This document shows, piece after piece, positions 1-6,989 of a stretch of DNA of 64,000 nucleotides. Both the position numbers and the translations under genes were made by a program. Origin of the DNA: GCA-2861595 sp035536185 (GTDB taxonomy: Bacteria; Actinomycetota; Acidimicrobiia; Acidimicrobiales; GCA-2861595); contig DATLOM010000008.1 of the NCBI GenBank assembly GCA_035536185.1, positions 1 to 64,000 of the forward strand, in the 5' to 3' direction. The number at the start of each line of letters is the position of its first letter. The stretch's first letter is position 1. The notes below the pieces were generated by a model, which was given only the letters and a program-made list of their open reading frames with translations, did no database searches and was not told the origin of the DNA.

Positions 1-626
1 AACGAGGATCGGTAGTCCTTGCCCAGGTAGTCCATCATCCCCATCGAGTTGGTGACGTTGCCCTTGGCCGCCGGGATACCGCCCCAGCTGGCGCAGGTGC
101 CGATGGCGACGATGGCCGCAGCACCGGGAGCGAGGCGATCAAGCCACTCCAGGCTGGTGATCTGGCGCCCGGTGGCGGGATCCTCGCCCAGGCCCATCCA
201 GTAGCCCTCGCCGGCGATGGACTCGTCCATGATCGAGCCCTCCCACGTGATGACGTAGGGAGCGTCGAGCTCGCCGCGCTCGGCCATGAACAGGTTGTGG
301 GTCCACTCGGCGCCGGACTCGGTGGACACGACGGTGTGGATCAGCTCGACCCGGGGCAGGCCCGGGATGATACCGGCCAGCAGGTGCTCCACCCGGGGAT
401 GGGTGCCACCGGACACGGCAACGGTGCAACCGTCACAGGAGCCGCCCACCATCCAGATCAGGTAGATCTTCTTGAGCGGCCCGAGGGCGAGAGAGTCGGG
501 AGGCTCCACCATGGCCCGGCTGCGGACCCCGATGGGGGCGAAGGGATCGAGCGGGTCGTACCCGTCGATGAGCCCGATCGCCTGCTGGGGGCGCTTGAAG
601 CTCTCCATCTCCGATCCGGTGGGCAT
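1..626 (-). CDS. [NiFe]-hydrogenase small subunit, partial (3' end off window)
   Basis: My own minus-strand translation gives 208 codons open to the left edge. This subunit carries the Fe-S relay that takes electrons from the NiFe site of the large subunit. Seen: no twin-arginine or hydrophobic leader, so probably not exported; proximal-cluster motif C64-D-G-C67 in a GGSCDGCTVAVSGG context; EGSI at 129-132; third cluster ligand C178 in GTCASWGG. The last ligand lies beyond the window. Segments such as EGYWMGLGEDPATG and SLEWLDRLAP resemble the group 1h (actinobacterial high-affinity, Hhy) branch, but that group is known for Asp where C67 sits. It may belong to 1h or a sister group such as 1l. 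ATG at 626 and an in-frame ATG at 608 are both possible starts. It is divergent from the maturation operon. Confidence 0.88.
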   Translation of the reverse strand, partial: MPTGSEMESFKRPQQAIGLIDGYDPLDPFAPIGVRSRAMVEPPDSLALGPLKKIYLIWMVGGSCDGCTVAVSGGTHPRVEHLLAGIIPGLPRVELIHTVVSTESGAEWTHNLFMAERGELDAPYVITWEGSIMDESIAGEGYWMGLGEDPATGRQITSLEWLDRLAPGAAAIVAIGTCASWGGIPAAKGNVTNSMGMMDYLGKDYRSS

Positions 627-890
627 GGGCCCAGCCTGCGAAATGGAGACGGAGTCGCCTCGCGGCGACCCCGCTTGCCGGTCAGGACCGGTGTTCCTTG
701 CAGGGCGGGCCCTACGGGTGCGACCATCACTTGGCATTGAAGAAAACCCCCTCGTTTGGGTCTGGTATGTGTACACTACACCTACCGAAGGCGCCGTGAG
801 AAATCTTTCTTGCGGATTCCTGGAAAACTTGTCCGGAGGGCCCCTCAAAGGCCGAGGAACCGGTACGACTACTACGTAGGGAGGGCAACC
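627..890. promoter_or_regulatory. Divergent intergenic region between hydrogenase and maturation operon
   Basis: This 264-base region must hold the promoters for the leftward hydrogenase gene and the rightward maturation operon. It contains a perfect 8-base palindrome GTGTACAC at 769-776, in a lower-GC patch, which could be an operator. The 3' end carries a clear ribosome binding site (GGGAGGG, about 879-884) for the ATG at 891. I see no convincing -35/-10 pair, so promoter positions are not assigned. Confidence 0.4.
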
Positions 891-1298
891 ATGGACGAGA
901 TGGTGCATCCGCCGAAGTCCGAGGCGCTCGCAGCGATGTTCTACCGGAGCGAGATCCTCCAGGTGATGTTCTGGCTCCGCGGGGAGGGGTTCGGCGACCA
1001 GATCGACGCCAAGATCCTAGAGCGTTTCCTAGGCGTCGAAGCCGAGATCGGCGCCCAGTACCTGGATCTCCTCGTCACCGAGGGCTACGTGGACCGCGTC
1101 GGCGACCGCTACGGGCTGTCCGAGGCCGGCGTGCAGGAGGGTGGGCTCGAGTTCGCCTCCACCTTCGCCGATCTCACCCGCCCCACCCACGGTGAGTGCA
1201 GTGCCGATTGCTGGTGCCACAACTCCCCCGACGAGGCCGCCGCCTGCCAGACGGCCCGGGCCGGCGAGCACGCAGAGCACGCAGGCCACGAACACTGA
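891..1298 (+). CDS. Winged-helix protein with Cys/His-rich C-terminal tail
   Basis: 135 residues. The first ~95 look like a winged helix-turn-helix (helical N-terminus, then YLDLLVTEGYVDRVGDRYGLSEAG, read in overlapping short motifs such as LLVTEGYVDR). The tail carries CSADCWCH, then AACQ, and ends HAEHAGHEH, a likely metal site with at least four Cys and several His. The ATG at 891 has a good GGGAGGG site and was chosen over an upstream in-frame start that lies in the intergenic region. It is first in the hydrogenase maturation operon. Likely role (inferred): a nickel- or Fe-S-responsive regulator, or a maturation accessory protein. No named family was recognised. Confidence 0.75.
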   Translation: MDEMVHPPKSEALAAMFYRSEILQVMFWLRGEGFGDQIDAKILERFLGVEAEIGAQYLDLLVTEGYVDRVGDRYGLSEAGVQEGGLEFASTFADLTRPTHGECSADCWCHNSPDEAAACQTARAGEHAEHAGHEH

Positions 1299-1368
1299 GG
1301 GGCGAGCGGCGACGCCGCTGCCCACCGAGCAACACACGATCAAAACGACACGAGAGGCAACAGCTGAG

Positions 1369-1812
1369 ATGGCCGCTCCGGCGAAGAAGAAGCAGAACAA
1401 CAAGCAGGACAAGGAAGCCAAGGGCGAGGAGCCCCAGGGCGGTCTTCCCCGCAACTACCTGCGGGCCAGCCTGCTACTGCTCATCGGAGAGGCGCCAGCC
1501 CACGGCTACGACCTCCTGGACCACATCGGCCAGCTCGGCCTGCGAAGCGTCGATCCCGGAGGTCTCTACCGGACCCTTCGGGTGATGGAGGACGACGGGC
1601 TGGTCTCCTCCTGGTGGGAGCATTCGGTCGCCGGGCCCGCTCGCCGCACCTACGCCCTCACCCACGAGGGTGTGGAGTGGCTGCACGCCTGGGCCGGCGC
1701 CCTGCGCGAGAGCCACCGCTATCTGTCCGCCTACCTGGGGCGCTACGACAGCATCTCCGAGCCCGTCACCATGGCTTCTGCGAAAGCTTCGAAGGCCGGC
1801 GCCTCGTCGTGA
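1369..1812 (+). CDS. PadR-family transcriptional regulator
   Basis: 147 residues. After a lysine-rich N-terminus the PadR winged-helix core follows: LLLIGEAPAHGYDLLDHI, then GGLYRTLRVMEDDGLVSSWW and RRTYALTHEG, the order of helices and wing typical of PadR. The C-terminal dimerisation helix is short. The start is the ATG at 1369, preceded by GAGAGG. Its stop overlaps the GTG start of the next gene by four bases (GTGA), so the two are translationally coupled. PadR proteins usually repress neighbouring operons; here the obvious target is the divergent hydrogenase/maturation promoter region, which is inference. Confidence 0.85.
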   Translation: MAAPAKKKQNNKQDKEAKGEEPQGGLPRNYLRASLLLLIGEAPAHGYDLLDHIGQLGLRSVDPGGLYRTLRVMEDDGLVSSWWEHSVAGPARRTYALTHEGVEWLHAWAGALRESHRYLSAYLGRYDSISEPVTMASAKASKAGASS

Positions 1813-2591
1813 CCCGAGCCCTGCGAATTGCCGTGGCCGGCAAGGGCGGTGCCGGCAAGACAACGCTCTCGGCCACCCTGTCACGCCTGGTCGCCCGGCA
1901 GGGCCGCTCCGTCCTCGTGATCGACGCCGACAGCAACCCCAACGTCGCCGTCGCCCTGGGCATCAGCCAGGTCGCCGCCGCGGCCATCAGCCCTCTGCCC
2001 ATGGGGCTGGTGTCCCGCCGTCTCGACGGGGCCGCTCTCAACGACCCGGTGTCCACCATCGTCGAGCGCTTCGGTGCCCGTGGCCCCGACGGGGTGGCCG
2101 TGGTCCACATGGCCATGCCCGCCCATGCCGACGAAGGATGCCTCTGCTCGGCCCACGCCACCGTCAGCGCCATCCTGGCCGACACCGTCAACCAGACCGA
2201 CTCGGTCACGCTCGTGGACTTCGAGGCGTCGCCCGAGCACTTCAGCAGGGGGACAACCCGCCACGTCGACGCTCTCCTCCTCGTGGCCGAGCCCTATTAC
2301 CGGTCGCTCGAGACGGCCCGACGGATGGGCGAGCTGGCCGCCGAGCTCCCCATCGGGCAGGTGGCGGTGGTGGCCAACAAGCTGCGCTCCCCCGACGATC
2401 TGGAAGCGATGGAGGAGTTCTTCGCCAACCACAACATGGTCGTGCAGGGACGGGTGCCCTGGAGCGACTCGGTCCTCGACGCCGACAAGGCCGGTACGCC
2501 CCTCATCGACTACGACCCCGATGGGCCCGTCGTGGCCGCGGTGGCCGAGCTCGTGCAGAAGCTGACCGCCGTCGGCACCGCTGCGGCCTGA
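1809..2591 (+). CDS. CooC-like MinD/ParA-type ATPase, putative nickel-insertion accessory
   Basis: 260 residues, GTG start. Deviant Walker A AGKGGAGKTT at about residues 10-19 (with the signature Lys), Walker B region LVIDADSNPN, and a C111-L-C113 motif in EGCLCSAHATV. CooC ATPases, which help insert Ni into carbon monoxide dehydrogenase, have a CXC metal site at almost the same position. The switch II region reads TLVDFEASPEHFSRG. In a hydrogenase operon without hypB, this is the best candidate for the NTP-driven nickel-delivery step. It overlaps the PadR gene by four bases. The family assignment is solid; the nickel role is inferred from the motif and the neighbours. Confidence 0.85.
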   Translation: MTRALRIAVAGKGGAGKTTLSATLSRLVARQGRSVLVIDADSNPNVAVALGISQVAAAAISPLPMGLVSRRLDGAALNDPVSTIVERFGARGPDGVAVVHMAMPAHADEGCLCSAHATVSAILADTVNQTDSVTLVDFEASPEHFSRGTTRHVDALLLVAEPYYRSLETARRMGELAAELPIGQVAVVANKLRSPDDLEAMEEFFANHNMVVQGRVPWSDSVLDADKAGTPLIDYDPDGPVVAAVAELVQKLTAVGTAAA

Positions 2592-2596
2592 CGCCG

Positions 2597-2881
2597 ATGG
2601 AGACCGTCGACATCCTCCTCATCGCCGGCGCCGTGATGATCGCGCTGTTCGTGGGCCTGCTCTACGTCGTGCTACGGGCCGCGGCGCGCACCGCCGAGAA
2701 CGCCAAGGAGATCCTCCTGGCCCTCGAGGACATCACCAGGAAGGTGAAGGTGATGGAAGAGCTGGAGGGTGCTGCCGAATCGGTTCAGCTCTCGCACTCG
2801 CAGATGTCCGGCACCGGCACCGGTACCACCTCGAAAGTGCCGGCAAACGGTTCCGGGGACGGAACAGACGTGCCCTCATAG
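2597..2881 (+). CDS. Small single-pass membrane protein of the hydrogenase operon
   Basis: 94 residues, ATG 5 bases after the preceding stop. Residues ~6-29 form one strong membrane helix (ILLIAGAVMIALFVGLLYVV). An amphipathic, charged helix follows (~30-65: ENAKEILLALEDITRKVKVM) that could form a coiled coil, then a Ser/Thr/Gly-rich tail. No family recognised. Its place between the ATPase and hypC suggests a membrane anchor or assembly factor for the hydrogenase complex; this is a guess from context. Confidence 0.7.
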   Translation: METVDILLIAGAVMIALFVGLLYVVLRAAARTAENAKEILLALEDITRKVKVMEELEGAAESVQLSHSQMSGTGTGTTSKVPANGSGDGTDVPS

Positions 2882-3020
2882 CCGTTGTGCAGCGGTACTC
2901 TGGAGGTATCCGAGGGCCCGCCGGCACGGCTCCCCCAGTTCGAAATCGCACCGGTCCCGCTGACCTCGACGCCGGCGGAATCGCTTACCCCGTTGACCAA
3001 ACGCACCAGGAGGTGCCCAG

Positions 3021-3299
3021 ATGTGCCTAGGAATTCCCGGCCAGATCGTAGAGATCGTCGACATGGAGCTGCACAAGGCCGTAGCCGAGGTCGACGGTGT
3101 GCGTCGTGAGGTGAACGTGGGCCTCGTCGCCGGCGACCCCGGCGGCATCACCGTGGGCGAGTGGGTGCTGATCCACGTCGGCTTCGCCATGACCAAGCTC
3201 GACGAGGAAGAGGCGGCCAGGACCCTCGAGTTCCTCAAGCTGCTCGGCGGCGAGTACCTCGACGAGCTAGATCAGTTCCGGGAGAGCACTCCGCTGTGA
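3021..3299 (+). CDS. hypC: Hydrogenase maturation chaperone HypC
   Basis: 92 residues, the family's normal size. It begins MCLGIPGQIVEI, with the essential Cys2 that binds the Fe(CN)2CO precursor, and contains the conserved WVLIHVGFAMTKLDE stretch. HypC carries the iron fragment with HypD and hands it to the large-subunit precursor. A strong AGGAGGTG site precedes the ATG. A 139-base gap separates it from the small membrane gene, so a secondary promoter is possible. Its stop overlaps the GTG of the next gene (GTGA). Confidence 0.96.
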   Translation: MCLGIPGQIVEIVDMELHKAVAEVDGVRREVNVGLVAGDPGGITVGEWVLIHVGFAMTKLDEEEAARTLEFLKLLGGEYLDELDQFRESTPL

Positions 3300-4042
3300 C
3301 GCCGCCGTCGGAGGTGATCTCGCCGCTCACGCCTGCGGGCGCGGGTGAGGGAGCGCCTATCGGCGGGTTGGCCGACGATCTCGCCCGCGCCTCGCTGGCG
3401 CTGGCTCGCCGTTTCAAGGCCGGAGGCACCATGTGGTGCTGCTCCCCCAGCTGGCCGTTCCACGCCCACCACATCGCCGTGGAGTTCGTCCACCCGGTGA
3501 TCATGGGCAAGCCGGCCCTCCCTGCGGTCGTCGTGCCCGCGGGGGCGGACCTGGTGAGCACGCTGCGGGCCTCGGTCCGCACCGGGGACATGGTCGTGGC
3601 GGTGGCCGGCTCCGACGACCCTGCGGTCGCGGCCGCCATGCGGCGCGGTGACGCGTGGGGCGTGGAGACCCTCTGGATCGGTGCCGGCCCCCGGCCGCCG
3701 GCCGGGGCGGCACGCCATGTTCTCTGGGTCGACCAGGACGACCCGCTCCGGGCCTCGGAGCAGTTCGTGATCCTCTACCACCTCCTCTGGGAGCTGACCC
3801 ACGTGTGCTGGGAGCATCCGGGGCTGCTCCGGCCCGAGGTGTGCACGGAGGAGGTCTGCATCACGTGCTCCGACGAGGGGCGCCCGGCCGAGGTCATCTC
3901 GGTGGAGGGCGACGAGGCCGTGGTCCGCACTCCCGATGGTCGAGAGCGAATCGACACCACGATCATCGACACGCCCAGCCCCGGTGACCTGGTCCTCGTG
4001 CACGCCGGATCGGCCATCACGTCCCTCGAGAGCGGCAGGTAG
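3296..4042 (+). CDS. SIS-like domain fused to a HypC/HupF-like domain
   Basis: 248 residues, GTG start overlapping hypC. Residues ~20-160 resemble a degenerate sugar-isomerase (SIS/GmhA-like) fold: MWCCSPSWPFHAHHIAVEF, then LRASVRTGDMVVAVAGSDDP and VETLWIGAG. Residues ~183-248 align with HypC: C188-I-T-C191-S-D, then EVISVEGDEAVVRTPDG and GDLVLVHAGSAIT. In place of the N-terminal MCL of HypC there is an internal CxxC. Fused proteins of this kind are associated with actinobacterial hydrogenase clusters, but the biochemical step is not known to me. It may be a second, specialised carrier or scaffold for Fe(CN)2CO assembly. Confidence 0.78.
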   Translation: MTPPSEVISPLTPAGAGEGAPIGGLADDLARASLALARRFKAGGTMWCCSPSWPFHAHHIAVEFVHPVIMGKPALPAVVVPAGADLVSTLRASVRTGDMVVAVAGSDDPAVAAAMRRGDAWGVETLWIGAGPRPPAGAARHVLWVDQDDPLRASEQFVILYHLLWELTHVCWEHPGLLRPEVCTEEVCITCSDEGRPAEVISVEGDEAVVRTPDGRERIDTTIIDTPSPGDLVLVHAGSAITSLESGR

Positions 4043-4048
4043 CGCTCG

Positions 4049-4741
4049 ATGGCACGCAAGCCGGAGGCGACCGATTTCCTCTACCCGTTCATCGAGCGGG
4101 AGGAGCGCGATCCGGGGCCGCTGATGGCCGACCTGGCCCGGTCGGCGCAGGCCAAGTGGGCTCAGAGCGCAGCGTTGCGGGCCAGGACGATCGAGGAGTG
4201 CGACGCGCAGTTGCGAACGGTGGCCGCGGCGATGGCGGAACGCTTCGCCGCCGGCGGCCAGGCTTTCACCTTCGGCAACGGCGGTAGCGCCACCGACGCC
4301 GACGCCTTCGCCCAACTGTGCACCCGCCCGCCCTGGGGGCAGCAGCTCCCGGTTCGCTCCCTGGCCTTCGACCAGGCCGTTCTCACCGCCCTTTCCAACG
4401 ACATCGGCTTCGACGTGGTCTTCTCACGCCAGCTCGAGGCCTACGGCCGGAGAGGCGACATCGCCATCGGCTTCTCCACCAGTGGGAACTCGGACAACCT
4501 GCTCGCCGGCTTCGCCCAGGCCCGCAAGCGAGGGATGCTCACCGTCGGCCTCGCCGGCTACGACGGCGGGCGCATGGGCGCCAGCGAGGACGTCGAGCAC
4601 TGCCTGGTGGTGCGCTCCGACAGCGTCCACCGCGTCCAGGAATCACAAGCAGCTGTCGCCCACGTGCTGTGGGCTTTCGTCCAGTCAGCTCTCGGTACTG
4701 CCGAGCAGCTCACCGATCCCGACCAGAAGGTGGCTTCATGA
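4049..4741 (+). CDS. SIS-domain protein, phosphoheptose isomerase (GmhA)-like
   Basis: 230 residues. SIS hallmarks: FTFGNGGSATDADAFAQ for the phosphosugar loop and GDIAIGFSTSGNSDNLL for the second Ser/Thr-rich loop. True GmhA makes D-glycero-D-manno-heptose phosphates. Here the gene lies inside a hyp operon (6 bases from the preceding gene and overlapping hypD by ATGA), where such isomerase-like genes recur in actinobacterial hydrogenase clusters. A heptose role is therefore doubtful, and a maturation-linked function is more likely by context only. Confidence 0.8.
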   Translation: MARKPEATDFLYPFIEREERDPGPLMADLARSAQAKWAQSAALRARTIEECDAQLRTVAAAMAERFAAGGQAFTFGNGGSATDADAFAQLCTRPPWGQQLPVRSLAFDQAVLTALSNDIGFDVVFSRQLEAYGRRGDIAIGFSTSGNSDNLLAGFAQARKRGMLTVGLAGYDGGRMGASEDVEHCLVVRSDSVHRVQESQAAVAHVLWAFVQSALGTAEQLTDPDQKVAS

Positions 4742-5862
4742 AGTTCGTCGACGAGTACAGAGACCCCGCAGCCGCACGTGTGGCCGTCGAGCAGATCACC
4801 AGGCTCGCCCGGGGCAAGCACCTCAAGTTCATGGAGGTCTGCGGCGGGCACACCCACACCATCTACAAGCACGGCATCGAGAACGTGCTGCCCGAGACGG
4901 TCGAGCTGATCCACGGCCCGGGCTGCCCCGTCTGCGTTATCCCGATGGGCCGGGTCGACGACGGCATCGCGCTGGCCGAGACGCCAGGAGTGATCTTCAC
5001 CTCCTTCGGCGACATGATGCGCGTCCCCGGGAGCAACGGGAACCTCCTCGAGGCCAAGGCCCGGGGCGCCGACGTGCGGATGGTGTACTCGCCCCTCGAC
5101 GCGCTGCGCATCGCCCGGGACAATCCCGACCGCCAGGTCGTCTTTTTCGCCATCGGCTTCGAGACCACCGCTCCTTCGACGGCCATCACCCTGCTCAAGG
5201 CCCGGGCGGCCAACATCACCAACTTCAGCGTGTTCTGCAACCACGTGACGATCGTCCCGCCGCTGAAGGCCATCCTCGAGTCCCCCGACCTGCGCCTGGA
5301 CGGGTTCCTCGGCCCAGGCCACGTGAGCACCGTGATCGGCAACCGGCCCTACCGTTTCGTCCCTGCCGAGTACGGGCTCCCGCTGGTGACCGCCGGCTTC
5401 GAGCCCCTCGACATCCTGCAGTCGATCGTCATGCTGCTGCAGCAGATCCGCGACGGGCGCTGCGAGGTGGAGAACCAGTACACCCGAGCCGTGAAGGACG
5501 AGGGCAACCTGCGGGCGCTGGAGATCATGGCCGAGGTGTACGAGATCCGGCCCCACTTCGAGTGGAGAGGGCTCGGCTTCATCTCGCAGAGCGCGCTCAA
5601 GCTCTCCGAGGCCTTCTCGCCATGGGATGCCGAGCTGCGCTTCTCCATCCCCGGCGTGCGGGTGGCCGACCCCAAGGCCTGCCAGTGCGGCGAGGTGCTC
5701 AAGGGCGTGATCAAGCCCTGGGAGTGCAAGGTGTTCGGCACCGCCTGCACGCCCGAGACACCGATCGGGACCTGCATGGTGTCGTCGGAAGGCGCCTGCG
5801 CCGCCTATTACAACTACGGTCGTTTCACCAAGGGCGCCGCCATCCCCGTCCGCTCGGCATGA
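4738..5862 (+). CDS. hypD: Hydrogenase maturation protein HypD
   Basis: 374 residues, full length. HypD is the Fe-S scaffold that, with HypC, assembles the Fe(CN)2CO unit. Seen: C35-G-G-H-T-H, GPGC63PVC66VIP, and the C-terminal [4Fe-4S] set (ACQCGEVLKG, KPWECKVFGTACTPE, PIGTCMV). The ATG overlaps the SIS gene stop, and the stop overlaps the hypE ATG, so three genes are coupled. Confidence 0.97.
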   Translation: MKFVDEYRDPAAARVAVEQITRLARGKHLKFMEVCGGHTHTIYKHGIENVLPETVELIHGPGCPVCVIPMGRVDDGIALAETPGVIFTSFGDMMRVPGSNGNLLEAKARGADVRMVYSPLDALRIARDNPDRQVVFFAIGFETTAPSTAITLLKARAANITNFSVFCNHVTIVPPLKAILESPDLRLDGFLGPGHVSTVIGNRPYRFVPAEYGLPLVTAGFEPLDILQSIVMLLQQIRDGRCEVENQYTRAVKDEGNLRALEIMAEVYEIRPHFEWRGLGFISQSALKLSEAFSPWDAELRFSIPGVRVADPKACQCGEVLKGVIKPWECKVFGTACTPETPIGTCMVSSEGACAAYYNYGRFTKGAAIPVRSA

Positions 5863-6977
5863 GCGACGCAGCTCGGCTGCCGGCTGAGGAGCCGGAGCGG
5901 GAGGCGACCCGCGAGGAGGTCGTCCTCGACCGCATCGAGGCGTACCGGAGGCGGCGTCCCCGTCTGCTGGAGGACGCGGTCAACTCCGCGCACGGGGCAG
6001 GAGGCAAGGCCTCCGCCGCTCTGGTGGACGCCGTGTTCCTGGAGGCGTTCCGCAACGACACCCTCTCGCCCCTCGGCGACGGTGCCGTGCTGGGGCTTCC
6101 GTCAGGGGAACGGCTGGCGTTCAGCACCGACTCGTTCGTGGTCAAGCCGCTGCAGTTCCCGGGCGGGTCGATCGGCCACCTGGCCGTGCACGGCACGGTG
6201 AACGACGTGGCCATGATGGGGGCCAAGCCCCTCTGGATCTCCGCCGCCTTCGTGCTGGAGGAGGGTTTCCCCATCGCCGACCTCAGGGCCATCGTGGCCG
6301 ACATGGCCGAGGCCGCTGCCGGTGCCGGCGTACAGATCGTCACCGGCGACACCAAGGTGGTGAACAAGGGAGCGGCCGACGGCTGCTACATCACCACCGC
6401 CGGCGTCGGTGTCATCCCGGGCTCCGTGAAGCTCGGTGCCGAGTCCGTTCGGCCCGGCGACAAGGTCCTGGTGTCGGGCCGCATCGGCGATCACGGCATA
6501 GCCGTGATGCTGGCCCGCGGCGAGCTGGGCATCAGCGCCGACGTGAAGTCGGACACGGCGCCGCTCGGAGAGCTGGTGCAGGTACTGCTGGCGGCCGCCC
6601 CGTCCACCCGCTGGATGCGGGACCCCACCCGGGGCGGCGTGGCCACCGTGTGCAACGAGCTGGCCCGAGCGGCCAACGTCAACCTGGTCCTCGACGAGGC
6701 CTCCCTGCCGGTGCAGAACGCAGTCAACGGTGCCTGTGAGATCCTCGGGATCGACGCCCTTTATGTGGCCAACGAGGGCAAGCTCGTCGCCATCGTCCCT
6801 GCCGCGGAGACCGAGGCCGCGCTGGCGGCCATGAGGGCCCATCCCCTGGGCGCGCACGCCGCCCAGATCGGCGAGATCCGTGAGGAGCCGCCGGGGGTGG
6901 TCATCATCAACACGGTCTTCGGGGGCACGCGCATCGTCGACATGCTCGTCGGCGACCCCCTCCCCCGCATCTGCTGA
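5859..6977 (+). CDS. hypE: Hydrogenase maturation protein HypE
   Basis: 372 residues. HypE dehydrates a C-terminal thiocarboxamide to thiocyanate, the cyanide donor. The protein ends PRIC with the required C-terminal Cys. The PurM-like ATPase core is visible: HGAGGKASAALV, LSPLGDGAVL, VNDVAMMGAKP, IVTGDTKVV, RDPTRGGVATV. A ~35-residue charged N-terminal extension precedes the usual start, and no better start lies inside it. Overlaps hypD by four bases. Confidence 0.97.
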   Translation: MSDAARLPAEEPEREATREEVVLDRIEAYRRRRPRLLEDAVNSAHGAGGKASAALVDAVFLEAFRNDTLSPLGDGAVLGLPSGERLAFSTDSFVVKPLQFPGGSIGHLAVHGTVNDVAMMGAKPLWISAAFVLEEGFPIADLRAIVADMAEAAAGAGVQIVTGDTKVVNKGAADGCYITTAGVGVIPGSVKLGAESVRPGDKVLVSGRIGDHGIAVMLARGELGISADVKSDTAPLGELVQVLLAAAPSTRWMRDPTRGGVATVCNELARAANVNLVLDEASLPVQNAVNGACEILGIDALYVANEGKLVAIVPAAETEAALAAMRAHPLGAHAAQIGEIREEPPGVVIINTVFGGTRIVDMLVGDPLPRIC

Positions 6978-6989
6978 GAGCCGTCACGC

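Noticed and set aside
769..776. GTGTACAC palindrome as a defined operator
   Set aside because: Eight bases alone is weak; kept only as a remark on the divergent region, not as a separate site.
1670..2881. Long alternative reading frame across the CooC-like ATPase gene
   Set aside because: Arg/Pro-rich shadow of the real gene; only its last 94 codons (from 2597) form a sensible protein.
4482..5860. Reading frame extending hypE upstream through hypD
   Set aside because: The upstream part is an Arg/Pro-rich shadow of hypD; conservation begins near 5859, where an ATG overlaps the hypD stop.
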